This document shows, piece by piece, positions 6,276-12,699 of a stretch of DNA of 13,890 bases. Source of the DNA: Psychrobacillus sp040274765 (lineage in GTDB: Bacteria > Bacillota > Bacilli > Bacillales_A > Planococcaceae). How positions within the stretch are numbered: the first letter of the stretch is position 1; the number at the start of each line of letters is the position of its first letter. Both the position numbers and the translations under genes were made by a program. The notes below the pieces were generated by a model. That model did no database searches. It was given only the letters and a program-made list of their open reading frames with translations, and was not told the DNA's origin. Where the stretch lies: NCBI GenBank assembly GCA_040274765.1, contig JBEMAY010000076.1, positions 1 through 13,890 of the forward strand, given 5' to 3'.

Positions 6276-7208
6276 GTGACATCATGTAAGCCACCAAAAG
6301 AACAACATGAGCGCAAGCCTGAATGGCTTAAGATAAAGCTAAATACGAACGAAGATTATAAAGGCTTAAAAAAACTAATGCGCGAGAACAATTTAAATAC
6401 TGTGTGTGAAGAGGCAAGATGCCCTAATATTCATGAGTGCTGGGGATCACGTCGTACTGCTACCTTTATGATTCTTGGAGCTGTTTGTACAAGAGCATGT
6501 CGCTTCTGTGCAGTAAAAACTGGCCTACCAAATGAGCTAGATTTAGCGGAGCCAGAACGTGTGGCAGATTCAGTAGTTATTATGAATCTTAAGCATGTGG
6601 TTGTGACGGCTGTAGCAAGGGACGACTTAAAAGATGGCGGCTCAGAAGTTTTTGCAGAAACAATCCGCGCAATTCGAAGAAAAAATCCTTTTACTACAAT
6701 TGAAGTGCTTCCATCGGATATGGGAGGCATTGAGCAAAATATCCGAAACATTATGGATGCGAAGCCAGATATCTTAAACCATAATATTGAAACGGTACGA
6801 CGTTTAACTCCAAGAGTTAGAGCACGTGCACAGTATGACCGTTCCTTAGAATTATTAAAGCGTGCGAAGGAAATGCAGCCAAGCATTCCGACAAAATCAT
6901 CTTTAATGCTAGGTTTAGGAGAAACGTTTGATGAAATCATTGAGGTTATGGATGATTTACGTGCAAACAACGTTGATATTATGACAATTGGTCAATATTT
7001 GCAGCCTACGAAAAAACATTTAAAGGTTCAAAAATATTATTCTCCAGCTGAGTTTGGAGAATTGCGTAAGATAGCAATGAGTAAAGGGTTTTCACATTGT
7101 GAGGCAGGCCCGCTTGTTAGAAGTAGCTATCATGCAGATGAGCAAGTAAATGCAGCGGCAAAGCAAAGACAGCAACAAGGTGAAGAATTACTGGCTGTTC
7201 AAGAGTAA
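6276..7208 (+). CDS. lipA: Lipoyl synthase LipA
   Basis: Radical-SAM lipoyl synthase, which inserts two sulfurs into protein-bound octanoyl groups to make the lipoyl cofactor of GcvH and 2-oxoacid dehydrogenase E2 subunits. From the GTG at 6276 it is 310 residues. The auxiliary Fe-S cluster motif C-x4-C-x5-C is at Cys44, 49 and 55, and the radical-SAM motif C-x3-C-x2-C at Cys71, 75 and 78. The C-terminal RSSYHADEQV, with its conserved serine, is intact. Start choice: GGGGG at 6263-6267 is 8 bases before GTG 6276, whereas the upstream in-frame ATG at 6261 has no ribosome site and itself lies at this site. The gene is slightly longer than the B. subtilis protein (about 298) because of a charged N- and C-terminal tail. 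It is followed after 22 bases by yutD, with which it probably forms a transcript. Confidence 0.97.
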   Translation: MTSCKPPKEQHERKPEWLKIKLNTNEDYKGLKKLMRENNLNTVCEEARCPNIHECWGSRRTATFMILGAVCTRACRFCAVKTGLPNELDLAEPERVADSVVIMNLKHVVVTAVARDDLKDGGSEVFAETIRAIRRKNPFTTIEVLPSDMGGIEQNIRNIMDAKPDILNHNIETVRRLTPRVRARAQYDRSLELLKRAKEMQPSIPTKSSLMLGLGETFDEIIEVMDDLRANNVDIMTIGQYLQPTKKHLKVQKYYSPAEFGELRKIAMSKGFSHCEAGPLVRSSYHADEQVNAAAKQRQQQGEELLAVQE

Positions 7209-7230
7209 ATAGCTAATGGATGGTGAGTGT

Positions 7231-7572
7231 ATGATAATAGCAGAAGGCTTCACTTATGAAGTAATAGAAGATTACCGTGATGCGTTTAAAGAGGAAGCTT
7301 TTTTGGAGCGTTACAGTGAGATTTTAACAAAGTACGATTATATTATGGGTGATTGGGGATACGGCCAGCTTCGTCTAAAAGGATTTTTCGAGGATCGTAA
7401 CCAAAAGGCAACATTCGATACGAAAATTAGTACGATGAAGGATTATTTGTACGAGTATTGCAATTTTGGCTGTGCTTATTTCATCATTAAAAAAACAGGT
7501 GTAGCTCCAAAACCAGTTACTCTAGAGCTTGTAAAAGACAAAAAAGAAAACCTTGAGCAGGATCAGTCATGA
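7231..7572 (+). CDS. yutD: YutD family protein (DUF1027)
   Basis: A 113-residue soluble protein of the YutD family, function unknown, usually found next to lipA in Bacillales. Conserved blocks are RYSEILTKYDYIMGDWGYGQ (about 27-46) continuing into LRLKGFF to 53, and YCNFGCAYF (76-84) with two cysteines. Start choice: GGTGA at 7222-7226 is correctly spaced from ATG 7231. The in-frame ATG at 7216 would add five residues (MDGEC) and lacks a good site. The last eight codons are part of the 5' arm and loop of the terminator, so the charged C-terminal tail is shaped by terminator sequence. It is the second gene of the lipA transcript. Confidence 0.92.
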   Translation: MIIAEGFTYEVIEDYRDAFKEEAFLERYSEILTKYDYIMGDWGYGQLRLKGFFEDRNQKATFDTKISTMKDYLYEYCNFGCAYFIIKKTGVAPKPVTLELVKDKKENLEQDQS

Positions 7573-7591
7573 TCTAGCTCAAGGTTTTTTT
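7548..7591 (+). terminator. Terminator of lipA-yutD
   Basis: AAACCTTGAGC (7548-7558) pairs perfectly with GCTCAAGGTTT (7577-7587). An inner GATCA/TGATC stem is separated from it by a one-mismatch, one-wobble step. T run at 7585-7591. The yutD stop codon (7570-7572) lies inside the hairpin. Confidence 0.92.
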
Positions 7592-7711
7592 CTAAGGCTA
7601 TGTTAAAGGTGAATTTTGATTTTTCGTGTGTTTGTGAAATGTTGTACTTAAACTAACGCTGTAGGTAGTCGAACAAGAAATTAATGTAAAATAAGATAGG
7701 GAGGTTAATTT

Positions 7712-8161
7712 ATGAATTATCGTTTGTACTTTGCTGTTCCTACATTTACGTTAGATGGAAATGACGGCTTTCCAATGATAGATGATTATGGATATTGGGT
7801 TCCATTGATGGAATATTTCTTAAAATGCTCAGACACCATAGAAATACATTCATGGTACGATGAAAAACAAGTAATAGAAGAAATCATTTACTTATCCAAT
7901 CTTATGAAAACACCAACGGAACATAAATTAACTTGCTATAAAGGCAAATTAAACCCTGTAATTGTAGAGCATATTTTGAGAAACAACCTTACCGCCAACA
8001 GAAGACTAAAGTGGTTCTCCATTTTTTTAAGTAAAGAGGGGCAATCGATTTTTAGCTCAGAGCATTGGGGAACTGAATTCTTTGCCCATGCTGTTAATAA
8101 AAATGATATTTCATTCATTAAATCAGTTATGCCAAATGGTACTAATTTTCATAAACAATAA
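7712..8161 (+). CDS. Hypothetical protein of 149 residues, unrecognised
   Basis: I do not recognise this protein. The ORF is well supported: ATG at 7712 has a strong GGGAGG site (7699-7704) 7 bases upstream, and the composition is normal for a soluble protein. It is rich in aromatic residues, with a YGYW patch near residues 26-29, WY near 48, and a C-terminal half holding RRLKWFSIFLSKEG and SSEHWGTEFF. There is no signal peptide, membrane segment, obvious metal motif or coiled coil. Three cysteines are absent from any motif. It stands alone between two terminators (7548-7591 and 8200-8236), so it is probably a single-gene unit; I found no convincing promoter. It sits in the insert between yutD and yutE, next to a lipoprotein gene and a broken hydrolase, which suggests accessory content. 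Confidence 0.65.
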   Translation: MNYRLYFAVPTFTLDGNDGFPMIDDYGYWVPLMEYFLKCSDTIEIHSWYDEKQVIEEIIYLSNLMKTPTEHKLTCYKGKLNPVIVEHILRNNLTANRRLKWFSIFLSKEGQSIFSSEHWGTEFFAHAVNKNDISFIKSVMPNGTNFHKQ

Positions 8162-8199
8162 TTGCTAACGGGTGTTTAGTAAAAAACAGTACCAAAGTG

Positions 8200-8236
8200 A
8201 AATGAGTCAGTAGAAAAATCTCCTAGCTCATTTTTT
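8200..8236 (+). terminator. Probable terminator of the 149-residue protein gene
   Basis: AAATGAG (8200-8206) pairs with CTCATTT (8227-8233), followed by T to 8236. The 20-base loop has only a short inner AGA/TCT pairing. The 3' half, AGCTCATTTTTT, recurs at 332 and 10618. Confidence 0.55.
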
Positions 8237-8289
8237 ATGCCTATTTAAAATCAATCTTTACTTTTAACAAAGCCTTTTTTAATAACATT

Positions 8290-8309
8290 GCAGTGATGGT
8301 ACTCACTGC
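8290..8309. repeat. Hairpin-forming inverted repeat without T run
   Basis: GCAGTGA (8290-8296) and TCACTGC (8303-8309) are perfect 7-base arms around TGGTAC. It lies about 35 bases beyond the end of the reverse-strand lipoprotein gene. Neither side shows a T run, so it is a weak candidate for a 3' end structure. Confidence 0.5.
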
Positions 8310-8343
8310 TGACAAGCTCTTGAGGATTTTTTAGAATAAACCA

Positions 8344-9354
8344 TTAAGAGTTAGTTTCAGTGTCATTATTAAGAATAAGATCAACTTTTTGAACCTTTTC
8401 TACGATGTCTGGATGTATTTGATTCTCTTCTTTTAAGATTACATTAGCTGTGTCTATTTCCTTAAATACATTTTGAATTGCTTTTAATTGATTCATCTGC
8501 TCGGATGTTGGTGGCTTGTTATCGATTTGGTAAAGTAAGTTGATTAGCTTCGCTAAAGAGACATTTAGCTCTGGATTTAGGTCAGTGGCCATCTTCAACA
8601 ATCTCTCTGCATTACTAATATTCTCTAGCATTGGACCGATGGTGAGCCACCTCTTTTCATCATCCTGAAGATTCTTCTCACTTTCTTGAATAAAGGAGGC
8701 GTTAGTTGTAAAGGCCATGTCTATGAATTGAAATGCTTCCTGAAAAAAGGCATGGGATGCGGTCTCATTATAGTGATTATTTGTGTTTTCTTTCTTGTAA
8801 AACGTTTCTTTCAAGTAGCCTTGTTCATCTTTATCAAATTTGAAACTCTGTACAGTTCTATCAGAGTGCTGCGCATTAATCATAACGATTAATGGTTTTC
8901 TCTCATAAAATGTTGTACTAAATTCTATATAGCCTAATTGAACATATTCATCAAAAAGAGGATAGGTTTTATCACCGTCTTTAACGACCAACAACCACCT
9001 CTGCCCATCATCCCATCCATAACGGCCGTTCTCCATTTTTCCTGCATCCACATGCAATTCAATTATTTCATCTTCTCCATCCTCATCGATGTCAATTGAT
9101 GCCGTTTTATAAAGCGCATATGGATACTTTTCAATACCTTTTGCCAGAATCATAGAATAATCCCTGTTCGCTTCCTCACTCATCGCCAACTCTAGTGTGT
9201 TTTTTTCCTGCTCTAGATTGTCTTTTTCTAATGAAAGTTGTTCTAGCTGCTTTTTAAGTTTGTTAATTTCGTTGGCTTGATCTGTGTCTGACTGATCAGT
9301 GCAGCCCACAAGTATACCTATTAAACATACTATGCCCAGTAAAAACCCTCTCAT
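8344..9354 (-). CDS. Predicted lipoprotein with N-terminal coiled coil, function unknown
   Basis: A 336-residue protein with a lipoprotein signal: MRGFLLGIVCLIGILVGC with LVGC at 15-18, so Cys18 should be lipidated and the protein anchored outside the membrane. After a short acid linker, residues about 29-60 form a heptad-rich coiled coil (KLKKQLEQLSLEKDNLEQEK). A globular part follows with SIDIDEDGEDEIIELHV at 86-102; D88, D90, D92, G93 and E96 give a D-x-D-x-D-G-x-x-E calcium-loop-like pattern as in FG-GAP/VCBS-type repeats. The C-terminal part is predicted helical (about 220-330) and has no motif I know. The ATG at 9354-9352 is preceded on its strand by AGGGGAAA. It is the only gene of its transcript. 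I do not recognise a family; a substrate-binding or cell-surface sensing role would be speculation. Confidence 0.85.
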   Translation of the reverse strand: MRGFLLGIVCLIGILVGCTDQSDTDQANEINKLKKQLEQLSLEKDNLEQEKNTLELAMSEEANRDYSMILAKGIEKYPYALYKTASIDIDEDGEDEIIELHVDAGKMENGRYGWDDGQRWLLVVKDGDKTYPLFDEYVQLGYIEFSTTFYERKPLIVMINAQHSDRTVQSFKFDKDEQGYLKETFYKKENTNNHYNETASHAFFQEAFQFIDMAFTTNASFIQESEKNLQDDEKRWLTIGPMLENISNAERLLKMATDLNPELNVSLAKLINLLYQIDNKPPTSEQMNQLKAIQNVFKEIDTANVILKEENQIHPDIVEKVQKVDLILNNDTETNS

Positions 9355-9406
9355 TTTATTATTTCCCCTATATATCAGTAATAAATATTAATTCTCTATT
9401 CTTTTG

Positions 9407-9435
9407 CTTATACCTCTTTCAATTATCTAATTGAA
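9407..9435 (-). promoter_or_regulatory. Possible promoter of the lipoprotein gene
   Basis: On the reverse strand TTCAAT (forward 9430-9435) is 17 bases before TATAAG (forward 9407-9412). The -10 is good and the -35 poor. A leader of roughly 45 bases precedes the start codon. Confidence 0.4.
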
Positions 9436-9438
9436 AGA
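9415..9438. promoter_or_regulatory. Perfect 10-base palindrome over the lipoprotein gene -35 (possible operator)
   Basis: TCTTTCAATT (9415-9424), loop ATCT, AATTGAAAGA (9429-9438). It covers the proposed -35 and most of the spacer of the reverse-strand promoter. A second, smaller palindrome CTCATATGAG is at 9455-9464. Both lie in the divergent region between the lipoprotein and the broken hydrolase gene. No regulator is identifiable. Confidence 0.4.
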
Positions 9439-9598
9439 AAAGAATTGATTTCCGCTCATATGAGTGTGCTTAGGTTCAAACACAAAAAGTTATGGCGCTT
9501 AATAAACATTAAACATCTATTTTTAGAAATATTTAGTGTGTTAATATGTTATAAGAGAAATAGTAATTGCTATAAAAATACTATTTGGAGGAAAGAGA

Positions 9599-10576
9599 GT
9601 GAATTCAAACACTAACCGTTTAGCATACAATGAAACAGAAATTTACTGGAAGAATTGCCAGAGATTTTTTCCTGAAGAATTGCGTATAAATGACAATAAC
9701 CTACCTGCTGAAGAATGGTGGGTTTGGAATGACTATCATATACATCTAGATCGAATGACTGCTTTGGATTCGAACATTAAAGTTGTTTTACTACATAGTG
9801 CAGGTGGAAACGGGCGACTATTGGCTCCCTATGCTCTGATGCTACAAGCAAATGGATATGATGTTGTATCTCCAGACCTTCCTCCTTATGGTGTTAGTTA
9901 CACCGAGTCAGTGAAATCCAAGGAATACTATGACTGGATAGAAATAATTTCAGAGTTTATTAAACAGGAATTCAATCGAGACGGTAAACCAATTGTTTTA
10001 TTAGGGGCAAGTATCGGAGGCATGCTAGCATATCATGTGGCTAGTATGAGTAAGCAAGTGAAAGGTTTAATTGTTACGACTTTTGTAGATACAAGTAATC
10101 AGAGGGTTCGTGATCAAATTGCTCCCAATAAGTTAATAAGCCGACTAGGTAAATTCACGTTGGATTGCTTCCCTCTTGTATTAGATTCGTTTCTGATCTC
10201 CGTTTCTAAAGTATCAAGAATGAAGCTAATCACAAATAATTATGAGTTGACGAAACTAATTATTCAAGATTCTCGAGCTGCGGGGACAAAAATTCCTTTG
10301 CGATTTCTAAGAACCTTTTTAAATGCGAAACCAATTATTGAACCTGAATATTTTGATGCTTGTCCTATATTACTTGTCCATCCTTAAGTAGATCCGATGA
10401 CGCCATTTAAATTAAGTGAATCTTTTTATAAACGACTGAAATGTAAGAAGAGATGTGTAATTTTAGAAGGAGCTGGCCATTTTCCTATAGAACAACCTGG
10501 AGTCGAACAAATGAAAACAGCTGTCCTAGCCTTTTTGAATGAGATAGAAAATACTTTTGAGTCAAAAGAAGATTAG
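9599..10576 (+). pseudogene. Alpha/beta-hydrolase gene interrupted by one in-frame stop
   Basis: The reading frame encodes an alpha/beta-hydrolase: oxyanion-loop-like HSAGGNG at 66-72, nucleophile elbow GASIGG at 136-141 (Ser138), and strand segments VVLLHSAGG and IVLLGASIG. A TAA at 10385-10387 is codon 263. The same frame then continues without break for 62 codons to TAG at 10574-10576. It supplies VDPMTP with the probable catalytic Asp265 (just after the stop) and EGAGHFP with the probable catalytic His294. The truncated 262-residue product lacks two of three triad residues and should be inactive. One base change, for example GAA or CAA to TAA, explains it, since no frameshift is needed. 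The GTG start at 9599 has GGAGG 7 bases upstream. An extended -10 (TGC then TATAAA, 9568-9576) is possible but close to the ribosome site. The remaining sequence looks undecayed, so the loss is recent or a sequencing error. Substrate unknown. Confidence 0.85.
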
Positions 10577-10591
10577 ATGGGGTAAATAAAT

Positions 10592-10630
10592 AAAATGAGC
10601 ATAGAAGCATCGCTTCCAGCTCATTTTTTT
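10592..10630 (+). terminator. Terminator after the hydrolase pseudogene
   Basis: AAAATGAGC (10592-10600) pairs with GCTCATTTT (10619-10627). An inner GAAGC/GCTTC stem has a three-base loop. T run to 10630. It lies 16 bases after the distal stop codon at 10576, not after the premature stop, which supports the full-length frame as the ancestral gene. Confidence 0.88.
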
Positions 10631-10659
10631 GTGCATTATAACTTAACCATTTAAGAAAT

Positions 10660-10690
10660 GCTCTCTCCCAAGCGTGTACAGAGAGCTTTT
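10660..10690 (-). terminator. Possible terminator of the DUF3055-like gene
   Basis: GCTCTCT (10660-10666) and AGAGAGC (10680-10686) form a 7-base-pair stem with a 13-base loop, about 26 bases beyond the reverse-strand gene end. On the reverse strand it is followed by ATTTCTT, a weak U run. On the forward strand TTTT follows, so it may act in both directions. Confidence 0.45.
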
Positions 10691-10712
10691 CTGATCATGT
10701 CATGGACATAAT

Positions 10713-10979
10713 TTAACTTAGTAATTCTCTTAAATATTCTCTAAGCTCTAATGCTTCCTCTTCGGATCTATTAAAAATATGCTCTAGGTAGCCCGGTTCT
10801 TCTACGTCATCTGAACCTATGATGGCTGACCGATTATATTGAATATCCATTACAAGAACTTTCCCAAAAAAACGAGAGCTCTGTACGATTGCTAAGTCAT
10901 AACGCTGAGATTCTCCTGTAAAACCTACAAATCTTGTTTTTGTATCTTCTACATCATCATATAAAAAGAAACGTTCCAC
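10713..10979 (-). CDS. DUF3055-like small cytosolic protein
   Basis: An acidic protein of 88 residues resembling the DUF3055 family of Bacillales. The N-terminal ERFFLYDD block, FVGFTGESQRYDLAIVQSSR, the SAIIGSDDVEEPGYLEH stretch and the leucine/glutamate-rich C-terminal helix match the family as I remember it. No function is known; there is no signal peptide, cysteine or catalytic motif. Start choice: GTG at 10979-10977 is used because AAGGAG on the reverse strand lies 8 bases upstream and it gives MERFFLYDD. The in-frame GTG at 10988 (MSRVERF, 91 residues) overlaps that site and is the alternative. The gene diverges from yutE, and the two promoters appear to share their -10 region. Confidence 0.8.
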   Translation of the reverse strand: MERFFLYDDVEDTKTRFVGFTGESQRYDLAIVQSSRFFGKVLVMDIQYNRSAIIGSDDVEEPGYLEHIFNRSEEEALELREYLRELLS

Positions 10980-10995
10980 CCTTGACACTCCTTCC

Positions 10996-11023
10996 TTACC
11001 TAAGAGTTATGGTACTATAGAAT
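10996..11023 (+). promoter_or_regulatory. Possible yutE-yutF promoter
   Basis: TTACCT (10996-11001), 16 bases, then TAGAAT (11018-11023), about 44 bases before the yutE start. The -10 is good and the -35 weak. Confidence 0.4.
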
Positions 11024-11047
11024 AGAAGTATATATCAACGAAAACAA
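11019..11047 (-). promoter_or_regulatory. Possible promoter of the DUF3055-like gene
   Basis: On the reverse strand TTGTTT (forward 11042-11047), 17 bases, then TATTCT (forward 11019-11024). The -10 box overlaps that of the forward yutE promoter by five bases. Confidence 0.4.
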
Positions 11048-11066
11048 GAAATTAGGAGGCTGTACC

Positions 11067-11528
11067 ATGTATTTTGTGGACCGTAAAAGTATAGCACTGA
11101 CATTAAAGCATATGAGAGAATTGTTAGTGTTAATAGATGATCGTAAAGATTGGAATGAAAATGAAATTACCAAGTTAGCCTTAGAGCGAGTTGGACAAAA
11201 TATGATTGAGTGTGTAATAGACGTGGGTAATTCGATGATTGATGGGTTCATCATGAGAGATCCAGGTGGCTATGACGATATAATTGATATTTTGACCGAT
11301 GAAAAAGTTATTACACCTGAAATGGATGCCCCATTAAAAGCTGTGATTGAAATGAGAAAAGAGCTTGTAAGACATTTCTTTTCCGTTGACCATAAGCAAT
11401 TAGAAAGCGTATTAGTAGAAAACCTCCCTTATTTAAAACAGTTCCCTGATAGAGTAGAAAGTTATTTGATTAACGAGCTAGGTCCAGTTTCTGCATTTTT
11501 ACCGGAGGATTCTGATGTCCGTCTATAA
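11067..11528 (+). CDS. yutE: YutE, DUF86/HepT-like protein
   Basis: A 153-residue helical protein of the DUF86 (HepT-like) family, matching B. subtilis YutE in its start (MYFVDR), the ALERVGQNMIECVIDVGNSM block (38-57) and GFIMRDPGGYDDIIDIL (60-76). HepT toxins are RNases with an R-x4-H-x-Y site. Here the equivalent stretch reads RKELVRHFF (97-105), so the position expected to be His is Arg102 and the expected Tyr is Phe104. There is no MntA-type nucleotidyltransferase gene beside it. It is therefore more likely a housekeeping DUF86 protein than a toxin. ATG at 11067 has AGGAGG (11054-11059) 7 bases upstream. Its last 14 bases overlap yutF, so the two are translationally coupled. Confidence 0.88.
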   Translation: MYFVDRKSIALTLKHMRELLVLIDDRKDWNENEITKLALERVGQNMIECVIDVGNSMIDGFIMRDPGGYDDIIDILTDEKVITPEMDAPLKAVIEMRKELVRHFFSVDHKQLESVLVENLPYLKQFPDRVESYLINELGPVSAFLPEDSDVRL

Positions 11529-12279
11529 AGCGTACTTTTTAGATTTAGATGGAACTGTTTATAAGGGACAAACACCAATTCGTGAAGCTGTCGATTTCGT
11601 ACACTATTTACAAAATAAAGGAATCGAGCCTTTCTTTGTAACAAATAATTCATCGATGACTCAAAAGCAACTACAGCAGAAGCTTGCAAAGATGGACATA
11701 CAGACGTCCGAGGAGCAGATCATTTCTTCTAGTATTGCTGCAGCTAACTATATTGCAGAGCATTATCCTGCGAAAAGTGTTTTTATGATCGGGGAAGAGG
11801 GACTAAAAGATGCTCTAGCCTCCGTTGGAATTGAGACGACTGATGAGGTAGCAGAAGTTGTCGTAATGGGAATAGACCATCAAGTCAATTATGAAAAGCT
11901 TGCGCAGGCTTGTTTATCCGTGCGAGCAGGAGCAGCATTTATTTCTACTAATAGTGACCATGCGTTTCCAAGTGAGAGAGGGTATCTTCCTGGGAATGGT
12001 GCATTCACGAAGTTAGTAGAACATTCTACTGGTGTTGAGCCAATTTTTACTGGAAAGCCACAGCCGTTTATGCTGGAGTTTATTCAAAAAAAATATGGTT
12101 TTAAAAAAGAAGAGATGGTAATGATTGGAGACAACTACCAAACAGATATCCTAACGGGCATACACATGGGAATTGATACAGCTCACGTTAATACAGGAGT
12201 CAATCGTACGGAAGAGCTACAGATGTTACTGAAAAAACCGACTCATTTCTTAGAAACTTTACATGATTGGATAAAATAA
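11515..12279 (+). CDS. yutF: HAD-superfamily (NagD-like, class IIA) phosphatase YutF
   Basis: A 254-residue cytosolic phosphatase of the HAD superfamily with the C2A cap typical of NagD-like enzymes. Catalytic motifs are complete: FLDLDGTVY with Asp10 (nucleophile) and Asp12 at 8-16, VTNNSS at 42-47, the lysine in TGKPQP (Lys181), and MIGDNYQTD with Asp206 and Asp211 at 203-211. The cap lies between motifs II and III (about residues 75-175). It hydrolyses small phosphate esters in a Mg2+-dependent way; the natural substrate is unknown. The ATG at 11515 has GGAGG (11504-11508) 6 bases upstream inside yutE, and the 14-base overlap with yutE points to coupled synthesis. A strong bidirectional terminator follows at 12298-12340. 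Confidence 0.95.
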   Translation: MSVYKAYFLDLDGTVYKGQTPIREAVDFVHYLQNKGIEPFFVTNNSSMTQKQLQQKLAKMDIQTSEEQIISSSIAAANYIAEHYPAKSVFMIGEEGLKDALASVGIETTDEVAEVVVMGIDHQVNYEKLAQACLSVRAGAAFISTNSDHAFPSERGYLPGNGAFTKLVEHSTGVEPIFTGKPQPFMLEFIQKKYGFKKEEMVMIGDNYQTDILTGIHMGIDTAHVNTGVNRTEELQMLLKKPTHFLETLHDWIK

Positions 12280-12297
12280 TAGCATTGAAAAATGAAG

Positions 12298-12340
12298 AAA
12301 AGGCACTTCCTGTTCATTTGAACAATGGAGTGCCTTTTTT
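12298..12340. terminator. Bidirectional terminator between yutF and yuzB
   Basis: AAAAGGCACT (12298-12307) pairs with AGTGCCTTTT (12329-12338), with an inner GTTC/GAAC stem. T run to 12340 on the forward strand. On the reverse strand the 5' A run gives TTTTCTTC. It serves convergent yutF and yuzB. Confidence 0.92.
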
Positions 12341-12378
12341 CTATGTTGCAAAATATTTTAAATTCAGATTGTCTAGCT

Positions 12379-12615
12379 TTAAAACAAAGGGTTTTCTTCA
12401 ATATATTTGTATATATTAGATACTAGATCTTCCGATGAATTACCTTCTACAACGTCACCATTTACTATAGCAAATAACGTCTCAGAGCAAAGAGAACAAT
12501 AGCTTAGACAGCCGTATTCTAGTACATCTAAATCAGGATCTTGTTCTAATATATCAAAAGCTTCTTGTGAACCATTTGCAAGGTTGCTTATACAAAATTC
12601 AACCATTGGATTCAT
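12379..12615 (-). CDS. yuzB: YuzB, DUF1450 small cysteine-motif protein
   Basis: A 78-residue protein with the same length and same ends (MNPM...EENPLF) as B. subtilis YuzB. Four cysteines are placed as Cys8 and Cys36-x3-Cys40-x2-Cys43 (YGCLSYCSLC), reminiscent of thioredoxin-fold [2Fe-2S] or Zn-binding proteins. This suggests a redox role, but the cofactor is not established. The start is ATG at 12615-12613: on the reverse strand GAGGTGA is followed by CAGCT and then ATG, so its GAGG ends 8 bases before ATG. The GTG at 12624 overlaps that site and would add MTA. It is divergent from the NDH-2-like yutJ, with which it is also paired in B. subtilis as I recall. Confidence 0.93.
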   Translation of the reverse strand: MNPMVEFCISNLANGSQEAFDILEQDPDLDVLEYGCLSYCSLCSETLFAIVNGDVVEGNSSEDLVSNIYKYIEENPLF

Positions 12616-12638
12616 AGCTGTCACCTCACTACATCGTC

Positions 12639-12667
12639 ATGCTACTCTATTTTTTTTAAAAGGTCAA
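12639..12667 (-). promoter_or_regulatory. Probable yuzB promoter
   Basis: On the reverse strand TTGACC (forward 12662-12667), 17 bases, then TAGCAT (forward 12639-12644). This predicts a short leader of about 17 bases that carries the ribosome site. Confidence 0.6.
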
Positions 12668-12679
12668 TTCAGAAGTTGT

Positions 12680-12699
12680 ATTGTGAAAACTGTCACAAT
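12680..12699. promoter_or_regulatory. Candidate Rex- or Fnr/CRP-type operator at the yutJ promoter
   Basis: ATTGTGA (12680-12686), AAACTG, TCACAAT (12693-12699) is a perfect 7-base inverted repeat with a 6-base centre. It fits the Rex consensus TTGTGAAnnnnTTCACAA with one mismatch (G at 12692 for T). It also fits the TGTGA-N6-TCACA pattern of Fnr/CRP proteins. It covers the -35 and most of the spacer of the yutJ promoter, a repressor position, and lies 12 bases upstream of the yuzB -35. Confidence 0.65.

Noticed and set aside
8290..8309. Terminator of the lipoprotein gene
   Set aside because: The 7-base-pair hairpin has no T run on either strand, so it is kept only as an inverted repeat.
10385..10387. 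Programmed readthrough of the TAA in the hydrolase gene
   Set aside because: TAA followed by GTA is not a known readthrough or recoding context, and no structured element is visible downstream. A point mutation is simpler.
10982..10987. TTGACA as -35 of yutE
   Set aside because: It is 30 bases from the good -10 at 11018-11023 and lies at the start of the divergent DUF3055-like gene.
11067..11528. HepT/MntA toxin-antitoxin system
   Set aside because: The RNase motif is altered and no nucleotidyltransferase gene is adjacent. The neighbour yutF is a housekeeping HAD phosphatase.
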